A stretch of 64,000 nucleotides of DNA, taken from Grammothele lineata. Its lineage: Eukaryota; Basidiomycota; Agaricomycetes; Polyporales; Polyporaceae. The notes beneath the pieces are model-generated. The model did not search any database, was not told where the DNA came from, and was given only the letters and a program-made list of their open reading frames with translations. The stretch is from assembly GCA_002150815.3 (NCBI GenBank), contig NDFF03000109.1, forward strand, positions 62,001 to 126,000, read 5' to 3'. This document shows, piece by piece, positions 30,506-43,315 of this stretch; positions within the stretch are counted from its first letter, which is position 1; each line of letters starts with the position of its first letter. The position numbers and the translations under genes were made by a program.

Positions 30506-32141
30506 ATGCAACCGGAACAGCCCTTCGCGCTTCATGTTTCTGAAACAGCCCTCGATGAGCTCCAGCAAAAGCTCAGGCTAGCACGCTTCCCGGACGAGCT
30601 CGAGGGCGCGGACTGGGATTACGGCGTACCTCTGGCAGACGTCAAACGGCTTGTCGCTCGATGGCAGAATGGGTTCGATTGGCGCAAGTGCGAGGAAGAG
30701 ATCAACAAGCTTCCACAGTTCACTCGGGACATCGATGTCAGCGATGGTTTTGGGACGCTGAACATACATTATGTGCACCAACGCAGCGAGCTCGAAACGG
30801 CAATCCCCCTACTCTTCATTCATGGATGTGAGGCCGATACCACTTATTTGACGTGCATGATGCATACTTACTTCTAACCTAGGGCCCGGCCATTTTCTGG
30901 AAGGGCGGAAACTGCTTCCTTTGCTCACAGCTGAATCGGTGGACCATCCGAGCTTCCATGTCGTAGCAATCAGTCTCCCTGGTTTCGGTTTTTCAGAGGC
31001 GCCAAGAAAACCCGGGTTCGGGCCGCGCCAGTACGCTGAGGCATGGCGCACGCTTTTCTCGGATAAGGTTTTCCGACTTTACTGACATTGACATCTCGAC
31101 ACTTGCAGGTGGCTAATAAATTGATGTTGAGCCTGGGATACGAACAATACGGTATGCACTGCTGTCCGCGACCAGAGCTTTTACTAAGTGGACCTACATA
31201 CGTCCTTAGTCTCCCAAGGCACAGATTGGGGCCATCTCGTGAGTTTCCACTCGAGTATTGGACATGCGGTTCCTGCCAGTTTAACGCTGTCGACAACAAG
31301 ATATCAGCATCTCTCGCTACCCATTACGCTCAAACAAACCTGAGAGCGTGGTTCTCAAGCTTTCCATTGTAAGTTTTTCCACGCGTTCACTCACCGGGAT
31401 TTACGCTTTCATAACGCCTCAACAATAGCGCGCTCCCTCCGAAGTTTACCGAGGCACCTTGGCTTTACCTGACACACTTGTTCACTCCCTATACCGAGCA
31501 GGAGAAGAAGGCCCTAAGGCGAGGGGCGTACTTCACGTCGGTCGGGTCCGGATATTACCACGAGCAAGCAACGAACCCGCAAACGCTGGGGTATTCGCTT
31601 GCGGATTCCCCAACGGGGCTTCTCGCTTGGATCTATGAGAAACTGGTCGCCTGGACTGACGCTTATCCGTGGACCGATGACGAAGGTGATGAGCGCTTTT
31701 GAATTCACACCGACCAGACAGACAGGCTAATGATCCGCAAGTGCTCGAATGGATTTCCATTTATTGGTTCTCGAGAGCGGGCCCGGCTGCATCGATTCGG
31801 ATTTACAGGGAGATGACGGACGGCTATTCGCATCCCACCATGGTATATCCGAAATGGACGGCAATCCCTATGGGTGTGGCGTATTTCCCGGAGGAATTGG
31901 CAAGGTGCCCTAAGAAGTAAGTATGCTTCAATATCATGAGGAATATGGCTTCGGGCGCTCACCAACATCGTTTAGATGGCTTCAATCACTGGGAAATCTT
32001 GTTTATGAGTCCGAACACGACAGAGGGGCACATTTTGGGGCGTACGAGCAGCCCGAGGCACTGGCTAATGACGTTAGGAAGATGTTTGGGAAGGGAGGGC
32101 CGGCATTCGGTGTCGTTGAGGGGAGAAATGGATATGCTTGA
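30506..32141 (+). CDS. Epoxide hydrolase-like alpha/beta hydrolase, tandem copy C (diverged active site)
   Basis: Third paralogue, same architecture: EHN domain (PFALHVSETALDELQQKLRLA...[19 protein letters not shown]), HGWPGHFLEG, nucleophile exon 31210-31238, and ending [15 protein letters not shown]. It differs at sites kept in copies A and B: the nucleophile elbow reads QGTDWG instead of QGGDWG, the His motif reads GAHFGAYEQPE instead of GGHFAA, and the intron after QYAE starts GC (31041) instead of GT. An in-frame alternative using the GT at 31068 would add nine residues (AWRTLFSDK) with a 41-bp intron. The nucleophile Asp and the His remain, so activity could be altered rather than lost. 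Its stop is 24 bp from the MSH4 stop. Confidence 0.85.
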
Positions 32142-32165
32142 GCAGCTCGGATGTTGTGTATTGTA

Positions 32166-35100
32166 TCACATCGTATCCTTCAACACAGCAGTGATATCTT
32201 TCTGAAAGCGTAACAGGTAGCTCGCGAGCTCTTCGTCGGGAAGTGTGGAATGGTCCAAGGCTTGTCCCAGTTGTGTCCGTAACTAGAATTGCGGTGTAAA
32301 TGCCGGTTAACGCAGATGGAGACCTATCCAACGTACTCTCAAAAGCGCTCTACGACGGATAGAGAGCTTGTTGGATTGACTTTCTTCTTCGTCCCTCTGC
32401 TGACGGTCATTGAGAATTTCAGCGACTCGCCGAGACTCGGTTATGACAGACGGCGGAAAGTCCGCCAGCCGCGCCAGGTCGAGACCTGCGTAGTTGAGAC
32501 TATTGAGTTACAACATTTCTAGGAGTGGAGAAATTTACGAACCGTAATGAGTCAACTCATCGGGAGCACCGTCCAAAATTCTGGGAGTTTCAGCGAATGA
32601 GTATGTTACCGCGTCCAAAACAAATAGCAAACATACTTGTAATGGAAGGTCATCCCAATCTTCGAGGACGTTACCCGTGACCTCTGGAAGGGAGATAGGA
32701 TGAATGCGGCTGCAACGAGTTAATCATTCATATGAAGCCCACCTGAACCGAAAGATGTAGACTGACGATCATCAATTGGAGTCTCATTTTCGACATGCAC
32801 AGAAAAGCTTACTTGATTGTCGAAGGTTGGCGCGATAGGGTCGTGCTGAGTTCATTGAAATGCCTGAGAGGGTATAAGGTTGGGACTACGCAGACGGTCT
32901 GTTTGGGTGCTTACGTCGCGAAGAATACGAACGACTAAACTTCCGTGGTGAACGCGCTCTGTTTCGAAACCGCAGGGGAAGTGCTTACTTTCAGTCTGAT
33001 CAACTCCTCCGCGATGGCGTGGGAAATGCCAACACCCTCCCTCACAGATGTGCCCCTGCCTACTTCGTCGATAAGCACCAGAGATCGCTCTGTTGCAAGA
33101 CCTGAGAAACGGACGTTAAGAGAGATACCATCCGAATCAAGGCGGTCCCCATGCCTAGGATCATGGCCGTCGTTGCCATTTCGCTGGCAAAAGTGCTGAG
33201 GCTCTTCTCGAGATCATCATCGTTTGAGAGTCGGCTCAGCAATGCATCATGTATACTATCAACGTGATAGTGAGCTCGATGAAGGGAAGCGCGAAATATC
33301 ACCTACTTGAAAGATGCGTACTCCGCTGGTACGAAGCAACCGCACATGGCCATGGTGGTCAACAAAGCGATCTGCTTCAGATAGGTGCTTTTACCGGACA
33401 TGCTGAGAAGTATCGTGAGAAACAGCACCTCAGCCAGAAGCAGAATCACGCACTTAGGGCCTTGAACAATCTGGAAGGATGATGCTTCACAGCAATAAAC
33501 ATCATTAGGGACAGTAGCACCAGCCGATTGTACGGTCTCGAGGACCGGATGCCTTCCGCCTTTGATCGCCAGCGTTCCTGTGAATTCTGGACGAGCTGGG
33601 TACGGCATTAGTCATGAGTTGAAGTGGTTACGTTTTCAGACAAGACTAACTGTAATTCCGGACTAATTTACGGGCCCAGTTAGCCTCCATCGAACGGCCA
33701 ACGAGTTGAGCTTACTAATGGAAGCGTGAGCGAATGACCAAAGGAGGTCGAGTAGAGCGACTGCTTCCGATGCCTTGTACAATGCTCCAATGTCTACGAC
33801 GATCTCGTCTGTAAGGTCCTGGATAATTCTGCTAGGCTGTCAACTTTAAACGGCAAGTTGAGAGAAAAAACATACTTGTCGCTAAGAATGAGGGTTTCAT
33901 CCAATGCATCTTTCATCCTAGCATTGCGCTTCTTCTAAGAGACGGTATATGTTTCCTTTCCTTCGGTAAGAAAATCAGTTGACTCACTAGTTCTAGGCTA
34001 GAGAATACCCATCGTCCTTTTTGTGCCGTTACATCCACAAATCCGGTGGGTATTTGACCGCCGCAGTCTTCCAGATCCGATTTCTTCAAAGCGAAGACGA
34101 AGCCACCATCACCGTCTCGATATACCAGGGTGAACTGAAGACTATGCTCTTCCACAAGCCGGTTCCTCAACGCATATATATCGCCAACGTTCTCTTTGTA
34201 AGTTTCTCGCGCCACGTCGAGCAGACGGTTGTAATTCGCCTGAAGTACCGATCAGTTTGGTAGAACGAGGATCCATGCGGTACGTACTCGAACAGCATAG
34301 ACCCTCGCATTTATCGCGTTGAGACCACCCTTGAACGAGGGGTGTTAATGACGGAAATTCACGTAGCGGGGTCACAGTACCTTAGCAGGAATCGCTTCTT
34401 CATTCAAGCTCCGACTTATGAGCTCGTCAATACGTTGGAGTCGACTATCCGAGAGCATCTATGACTATTTGATAAGCAGTCGTGGGGAGGACGATGTGAG
34501 GCCACCAACCTCTTCAACAATTTGCAGCAACTGAGAGCGACTACCCGCTAGCGCTTTCACCAGCCTCGGGACCGTTTGAACGATATTCCTCAAGCTGAGC
34601 ATCTGGGCCACACGAGCAGAAGCCATTTTCGCAGTACCGGTATCTCGCACCTCTGAGCATGCGAGCTAAACGAGCAATCATTAGGTACATTCACAATGCG
34701 TGACAATGCACCTACAGCAGAAATCAATTTGTCGAAATCCATCTTGTTCAAGGCCTTCATAGCATCCCGAATTTCGGTGAAGCGTTCTTCCGTCTGGATG
34801 AACTCTGTCAAGTACAAGATGAAGCTTAATTTCACTGTGCGCAGCTTGTGTTACCTTCTACCACGTCAAGACGAGCATCAATTGCTGATTTTGCTGCTCT
34901 CTTGTGAGTGAAGATGAGGATAGATGCATACTCGAAGCGTACCCGTGATAGGTGCCAAAATATTGACTCTCAAAAGCCTTGCACCCATGGCCGTATACGT
35001 ATGATTCAGGAGACTGAAAGTCTACAGTTCGAGACCATTCTATGTTTATATCAAACGAGCGCACCTGAAGAGAGAGTGCGCGTTCTTTCTACCGGAGGTA

Positions 35101-35952
35101 TTGCCGACCAGTTCAAGATTACGCGCGGTATCTGAATCAATCATCATGGTGCCCTCAACTTGAGTAAATCGAATGAGCAGAGAGGATGCAGCGAATCTTG
35201 TGTTGAGTCGCAGCTCAGCGTGCTTGAAGAGAGCACTGGCAGCAGAAAGAGCGTAATATCTATGGCATATAGTCAGTTGGAGAAGACGCGAAGGGATATT
35301 CAGCGCATATACTCACTTGTTAGATACTGCTACTAGCGTAGCTGCGCGCCCGTCATCCTCAACGGCAAGTTGGTTGATAAACTCAAGACCTATGCAAGTC
35401 AACATAAGTATACACTATTTCGAGTGTATAGCATACCGGCATTGTCGCTCCAGTACTTGCGCATGACAGGTTCCACGGGTACGCCGTCAAACTCCTCCAT
35501 AATGCACTCAACAAGCAGCGACGTCGTTTGAGGCTTCTTCCCGCTGGACGTCAGGGAAACATCGGAGAGAGACATGAACGTATCCGGGACGAGGACCATA
35601 GACGGGAAATGTAGGTGCATTTGGTGAAGGGTCTTGACATACGTAGGGCAATCTGCAAGCTGCGAAGTGTAAAAATCGATGTACTTGGCAATGCGAGTGC
35701 ATATATGCGGCTTACCTGGACCAGAGTGACTCTCCCTGTATCCTTGTCGAGGCAGGCCATGCCTACTTCCCGTCCAACTCCGCGACCTTCGATGACGGCT
35801 ATGATGTAGTTGGACTCGTGTCTAGAAGAGGCCGAGGTAAGCGGTCGACCGGTGTTGGGGCGACCCGAAAGGGCCGTCCTGGGCCGTGAGACAGCTGTGG
35901 TGGGGCGCGACGATGTCGGCCGGCTGGGCTGATACTCCGAGGCAAAGGACAT
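32166..35952 (-). CDS. MSH4: Meiotic MutS homologue MSH4
   Basis: Partner of MSH5 in the MutS-gamma clamp that stabilises meiotic crossover intermediates. Starts [20 protein letters not shown] at 35952. [20 protein letters not shown] and [17 protein letters not shown] open the conserved part. Then come [19 protein letters not shown] (clamp/connector), [57 protein letters not shown], and the ATPase: Walker [39 protein letters not shown], Walker [13 protein letters not shown] and FFATHFNELS. Ends [11 protein letters not shown]. About 20 short introns, one of them GC-AG (33102-33154). All ATPase motifs are intact. MSH4 lacks the mismatch-recognition domain of MSH2/6, as expected for the family. 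Confidence 0.94.
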
Positions 35953-36132
35953 GGCGCAAGATTACAAGTGACAACAGCCAGACGCACACATTTGAGCGCG
36001 GCGCGTGAGCGCACGAGCGCGGGACGCGATCACGTGAGCGCGTCTGAAAGCATCGCAGCCGAAATGGAGGGCGGACGATAGCACGCAAGCTAATCCATAT
36101 GGGACAGACGCGGATCGAACATCGGGCGTATA

Positions 36133-37907
36133 CTACGTACCACCATCCCCAAACACACTACCCTCTTGCGAGATGTAGCATCCTAACGAGGGGCTCCACA
36201 CATACTCGTGCCTCAGTATTTTGCTCAACGTCAGATAGGCGTCCAAGTTAGCGTATGGCACATTTGTCCTGGGGTCCAAATACTTCGCTACTTTGCCAGT
36301 GATTGGACATATTCGTGTAGGCCGCGCTGTTGGAAAAGCAGATGAGACTATGTGATGTTAGAAGACGCAATTGCACATACCCAATGGGCGTCCTTTCGCT
36401 GTGTACACCCGGAGGTTCTCCCAGTCGGCATGATCCCCGAACATGGCAGTCATAGTGCTGGCCCACGTTGGACGAGATTTTTCCTCCTGAGTGATTTCGT
36501 GTACAACGTACTGTTTCCCTACGGTCTCCTTCCGTTCTATCGGGGAGGGCGGGCGTGGCGGCTGAACAGGTGGTGGTTGGACTAATATCGGGGATGGTAC
36601 TGAGGGTTGAGACAATGCAGGAGTCGTAACAGGTGCGGACGAGAACACTGCCGTTAAACTAGTGCTGGGCGTGGCGGGCTGCGGCAAGGTAGAACCAGAT
36701 TGTTGGGCAGGCGTTTGTATGTAAGTAGGAGGTGCAGGCCACTGAGGGAACGGCGTCTGTTGAGTGGCCTGTAGATGGTTAGCGTACTGAGCTGCGTGTT
36801 GGGATGACGTCGAGGCGTATGCGGATGGGCCTGAATTGCCAGCGGTCGATCCTCCGGGGGTGGACGACGGAGAGAATCGATAATGTATGTATGGATTGGT
36901 CGACGGAGCGGGCGCAGGAACTGGGGCTGGTACCGGCGCCGCAACCGGTGGTGGCTGCACCAGTCCTGTCACCTCTTCTTTTCTGCTGATCCATCTAATC
37001 AATGGTCCCTCTACGTTTGGCTTCACAACGCGCGCCTGCTTGCGCTTCTCTTCCTCTAGTGTCAGGTAATTCTTATGTTCTTCAATATTGCCCTCTTCCA
37101 TGTCCAGGGCGCGCGCGATGAGTTCCTCCTGTGTTGGCGCTTTGATGGTAACCTTCGTCCTCTTCGGAGCGGACGATGCCTACACTGACGAGTTATATAT
37201 GTATGTTTGCAGTGATGCGCGAAGGGAGACTGCGTACCTTGCGGACCTCATCACGGAACCTACTCACTGTAGCTGAAGTATTCGCGACAGTGTGCGAGCG
37301 TGAACTCTGCCTCTTGCTTCCCACCGCAGGACGAACGACCTCTGTTTCCCCTCCGTCCTCGAGAACTTCACCGGTCTCCGCATTGACAGCAAAACCGAGG
37401 GAGACGCGACGATTGAGTTTCTTCTCTGACTTCTGCTTCTCAGGAGGAGGAACAATGGCGGTAGGATTGAAGGTCGCTGCTTGACGCGCATGGGCGAGGG
37501 CAGTGATGCGGTCGAGGTGCGAGCGGGCTGTCTATGGAAGAGACTTTATCGTGTTTGAACTTAGTGCAGGAGAAAGGGCACGACGTAGAGGTACCTTGCG
37601 CACGCGCGATTCTTCTTGGCGTATGAGCTTCTCGGCAGCGGCATCGACATCCTCCTGCGCGCCCTCTTCGTCAGTGGATTCAAAATCGGACTCAAAGACG
37701 TCCTCCTCGTCTAGAAAACGCAGAAGTTACTTAGTATCACGACAAAGGCAGACACGGAATTACACGCGCACCCTTTGCGAGGGCAAAATCTGCGTCCTCT
37801 TCGACGTCCATTCCCAGATCTTCTACTTTGAATTCGGCGAGAGCGGCCTCCATACGGTTGCCGGCAGTGCTCCGTTTAGAACGTCGCGAAACCAAAGAAT
37901 CGTCCAT
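36133..37907 (-). CDS. VPS72: SWR1-complex subunit YL1/Vps72 (Swc2)
   Basis: H2A.Z-binding subunit of the SWR1 chromatin remodeller. Starts MDDSLVSRRSKRSTAGNRME at 37907; RSKRSTAGNRM is the YL1 N-terminal signature, followed by an acidic stretch (DEEDVFESDFESTDEEGAQEDV). The middle has EELIARALDMEEGNIEEHKNYLTLEEEKRK, then a P/A/S/Q-rich linker (about 36590-36960). The YL1 C-terminal domain reads RICPITGKVAKYLDP, VPYANLDAYLTLSKILRHEY and VWSPSLGCY, with TAG at 36133-36135. Joins keep frame. It is divergent from the ribosomal protein gene (256 bp) and directly upstream of MSH4 on the same strand (180 bp). Confidence 0.92.
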
Positions 37908-38163
37908 GACTAGCGTATTTAAGATGAATCGAATAGGTAGCGCGACGTTTAGATGAGTGGCGTTCGAGGTGAGAGAAGGACGGCCGTCGAGGGTCTCGGG
38001 CAAGGGCGGCATGCCTGCAACGGTCCGGGCCGCAACAAGCCCAAACAACGCGAGAAGCCCGTGGGCGCCGGGGACGGCAATCCTCTCCTGCTTTCCGCAC
38101 ACCGCAACCTTCGCCGTCCTCCTTTCTTGAACTTCGGCAACCTTCTGGTTCTCGACTGGTACA

Positions 38164-38780
38164 ATGGCACGAAAACCCAAAGTTCCGATCGGGCCTTCCT
38201 CCCTCTCCAAGGCTCTTGCTCGCCTTAACGTCGAGCCACGTCCTGTCCTCCCGACCTTGAAGAGCCTTAAGCTCACATATGCGTTCCGGAATGATCATTT
38301 TGGCGCACGGTGAGTCCGCGAATCCGCTCGCTATCGCTTCTCAAATGGCACTCATATTTACGGGCCCTCTGTGGTTGACTGTAGACATTTCGTGAAGGAG
38401 GACTTGCCTCGGATACGTTACGCGAACCCGGCAATAGAAGTTCAGGTTGACAAGAAGCTCAAGACGAAGGAGGAGACGTGGCCGCCCCTCATGGAGATCG
38501 AACTCCGTGCGTACCCTCTTCACTCTCACCGTTCCTCGATTCATCTAATAATTGTGCCGTGTGTACGTTAGAGGACGGAACTACCCACACGCTCAACATG
38601 GAGGGCAAATGGTCTACAGCCATCTATAGTGAACTCATGGACCTTACTGCTGGGTCATGGTGGCGGCGTCTGAAGTACCAACAAGAAGCTGCTAAAACGG
38701 CGGAACGGGTGCTATCGGGCGAGCTGAATGGAGGCCGACCTCCTGTCGAAAAGACCGGTGCGGCCGCGGTGCTTCCATGA
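38164..38780 (+). CDS. Mitochondrial ribosomal protein with L51/S25/CI-B8 domain
   Basis: Starts MARKPKVPIGPSSLSKALARL at 38164. Exon 1 ends in YAFRNDHFGAR; exon 2 continues HFVKEDLPRIRYANPAIEVQV, the core of the thioredoxin-like L51/S25/CI-B8 fold shared by MRPL43, MRPS25 and complex I subunit B8. Exon 3 carries TTHTLNMEGKWSTAIYSELMD, then a C-terminal extension ending GAAAVLP. Two short GT-AG introns join in frame. I expect a mitochondrial ribosome subunit but cannot say which one. The basic N-terminus suits mitochondrial targeting. Confidence 0.75.
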
Positions 38781-38978
38781 AATTCTGCTCCCACTGTTCG
38801 CTCTTACACGCACTGTCGACTGCACGTACTCCCCCTTTCACATTGTAAACTACTCACTACTATTGCACCCGAATAATCCCGCGTCTGAAATGAACGCAAC
38901 GGCGTGGCGATCGAATGGTATTGATACGTAGTACACGGCAGAACACCCAATAATCCAAGAAGCCCCAAACAGAGCTCC

Positions 38979-40278
38979 TCACGTGGCAACCCAACCCGCA
39001 ACCCAGACGAGAAGGCCAACCCCAACGAGCAGCGCAGAAATGTCGTCAAGGAAGACTCCGCCTATTTGCAGGTACTTCAGCCCATTTGTGATGAGCGCAG
39101 GCAATGGGGGTGGAAGATGCGGCAATGCAAATGCAAGTAACATGGGAGGCTGGATTGGATCCTAGGACGAGACAGTAGGGCGTCATGAAAGGCACATGGA
39201 ATCCATGCGGGTCATGAAGACGTACGAGTCTCGTGAATATGCGCCAGGTGTGCAGGACAAGCGCAAGGGTGGTGAATGCCCAGAAGAAGGGCTGGGGTTA
39301 CGTGTCAAAGACAACGTGGACGAGTAGAGAGCCGTAAGCACTCACCACCGTCTGGACGCCCCATCCGTCGTCCGGGCTTTTCCAATTCAGCTCGGCCCAC
39401 CGTCGCCACATGTCCGAGCTGGACGCGCTGTGCGGCTTGGCGTCGTAAGCTTCGGGTTCCTTCCAGAGCACGAAGTAGACGAGCAACGCCCATGCGCATA
39501 CAGCGTGCACAATGGGCATGAGCTTCTGAAGGAGCGTCTTCGGTTTCGGTGGGGCAGCTTGCGCGGGAGGCATCATACCAGCACCGGGAAAGGGGAACGC
39601 AGGCGGCGCGCCGCCGCCTACCCCTCCACCCTGCAGTGCGGCCATAAGTGCAGTCATAGGATCGTCTGGTTGGGCTTGTGAGGGCTCGGGACCAACGGCG
39701 GTAGATGAAGCGGCGACGGAGGACGCTGACGAGGATGCCACGCGTCGGCGTGCTTGCTGCTGTTCTGCGCCGTCCATAGGAAGGCGGCCAGTAGCTGCGG
39801 CGCCGAGAAGAGCATTCATGAATTGCTGCTGTTGTTCCTCTGACCAGACGGAGGGATCCGGTGTCGCTGAACCGAGTCCGACGGCCTGAAAGGGGGACGT
39901 GGCAGCAGAGTGCGCGGTGGTGCTGGCGGCGGGCGCGCTAGGCGTCGACACAGACGGCGGTGTGGGCATGTCGGAGGTCTCTCCAACAAAGTCGGTCAGA
40001 CCGACGCGTCCTGGTAGAGGTGCGGCTGCAGGACATAGTTCATTGGGGATGAGAGGAGTACAGACAAGGAGAGACATACGGTCATGCATGTACGCGGCGC
40101 CATCCTCGCCACGGGCGGAAGTGGTGATGCGGGCGAGGCGGTCGCCACCTCTTGCGAGGATGGCCTTTCTGCGGGCCTCTGCGCGTGCCTTTGCGTCGGC
40201 CATGGAGTTGGAGAAGGGGAAGACGTGGACAGAGGACGGTGAGTGACTGGACGAGGGCGTCTGTGGCGGCACCGTCAT
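38979..40278 (-). CDS. GET2: GET2/CAML-like receptor of the GET pathway
   Basis: ER membrane receptor subunit that captures Get3 loaded with tail-anchored proteins. The N-terminal basic motif RRKAILARGGDRLARIT is the Get3-binding signature. A long low-complexity linker follows (A/S/T/P/Q-rich), then three membrane segments: IVHAVCAWALLVYFVLW, PFFWAFTTLALVLHTWRI and LLVGVGLLVWVAGWVA at the C-terminus. Introns are short. The first ATG is at 40278, only 28 bp from an opposing ATG; the ATG at 40203 (MADAKARAEARRKAIL) places the basic motif at the extreme N-terminus, as in the family, and is the likelier start. Confidence 0.8.
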
Positions 40279-40426
40279 CGTCTCGCCAAGATCTCTCTCG
40301 CCTGCAATGAGCGTCTATCTTCCTCTGTGGGCCGACGGCCCGTCGCGTGTTTGTCTAACATTCACCACCACCAGCCACCTTCAGCCACCACCGGCCGTCA
40401 CTGAAACGCAGGCAATTCCGGAAAGT

Positions 40427-41376
40427 ATGTATTCCAGCCCTTCGTCACAGGTTGGTCCTTCTCCGGAAGAACGATACTATTCCCTCAAAGGTGGTTATGT
40501 TTCTGTGATCGTTGGTGGCACTCCGGGGTTCTCACAATCGACTTATCGAGGTAGAACGCATGAACACATCGCCGACCTCCAGTTACCGCCAGACGTCGAG
40601 GAATTTGTCGACGCTCTTGTAGATGTGTCCCATGCACTTTCCATCGACAATGTCTCTTTCTCCGCGTATGTGGTCCCCCTACCCGTGTATCTCAGCTCAT
40701 CCGTACTGTGTCCACAAGTTATTCAGCCGCAATAGACCGGCTGGACGCCAAAGAGCTTTCCGTAGCTCGCTCCTTGCTACGGGCACGGCGCGCAGAGGAC
40801 GAGCTAACAGAATATGTTCTCACCGCGCTTCATGAAGAACGTCTTCTAGACCAGTACGTAGCCCCAGTGTCCATTCGTACACTCTCACCTCACAATTTGG
40901 CAGTTGGTCACGGACTCTACAGGACACCTCCGACTCCAAAGAGACCGCATTGTCGTTGGAGCGAAAGAAGGCAGCACTTACGGCTAAGGCACGAGAATAC
41001 GAACGCGAATTCGAACAACTCAAGGTTCGGCCGCAAACTGCTGATTCTCCGGCCTTGAAAACAACTGACCCACAGATGCTCAGAATGATATGCCAGAAGC
41101 GCCACCCCTATCCATTACCGAACTCGTAACGTTGAGAGGGGAGCTCAAGAAACAGGAACACATTTTGAAGGAAAAGCGGGCTAGAATCGAAGCATTCCAA
41201 GGACTGCCACCAGTTCGTCCACCACACAACAACTTCAGTCGCGCGCTTGAGCTCATAGACAGTATTAGAATCTTGACCTCGCGCGGCATGCACTCCAAGA
41301 GGCCAGAGAAAGGCAGATGGAGCTCATACAACTAAGAGAGCGATTATTGGGGAAGATGGTGAACAGTGTGAACTGA
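40427..41376 (+). CDS. Coiled-coil protein, possible HAUS1-like augmin subunit
   Basis: Small, mostly helical protein. After a short Ser-rich start come SAAIDRLDAKELSVARSLL, RRAEDELTEYVLTALHEERLL, a coiled coil (LERKKAALTAKAREYEREFE), then PPLSITELVTLRGELKKQEH, and the end GLPPNLDLARHALQEARERQ followed by LRERLLGKMVNSVN. This order (paired coiled coils, then a P-N-x-x-L-A motif and a final helix) resembles human HAUS1 (LMPNPSLAQ...). The resemblance is from memory and weak. The last intron runs from 41209 to the AG before AATCTTGACC. The start is uncertain: an in-frame ATG also lies at 40307. Confidence 0.5.
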
Positions 41377-41647
41377 ATAGTCCCAAGCCGGGGACGCAGT
41401 AAATACGGATATAGTGCTGTCATGCATAGCTTAACCCATAGCACTCCCCACATGATTTGTTTGTGTAATGAGTAGTAGGATAATACTATGAGGAATGTGC
41501 AAGCGTTGCACGATAAATCCACGACTCGGCACGCTGGCGGACTCGGATGAGCGCCTAAGAATAGACAACCCGCTCCGACGAAACCGCCGCCCGCCGCGCA
41601 TAGGCACCGCTTCAACGTGTTCCTCCCTTCCACCATCTCCCCTCGCC

Positions 41648-43153
<1,506 letters not shown>

Positions 43154-43315
43154 ATGTTACCCTCTGTATGGTGAGATGGATTCGGCTTTGGAACTGTCGG
43201 TGGTAGTACAATGTGTTGTGGATTGGTTGGAGCAATGATACATGATTGTACATGCGTTGTAATTGTACAGCCCCCGTCTGAGCTACGCGATGTCCACATA
43301 TGCAATCCGGTCCGA

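Noticed and set aside
23803..32141. FAD oxidoreductase plus three epoxide hydrolases as a biosynthetic gene cluster
   Set aside because: No backbone enzyme, P450, transporter or regulator nearby; neighbours are housekeeping genes (BCP1, MSH4).
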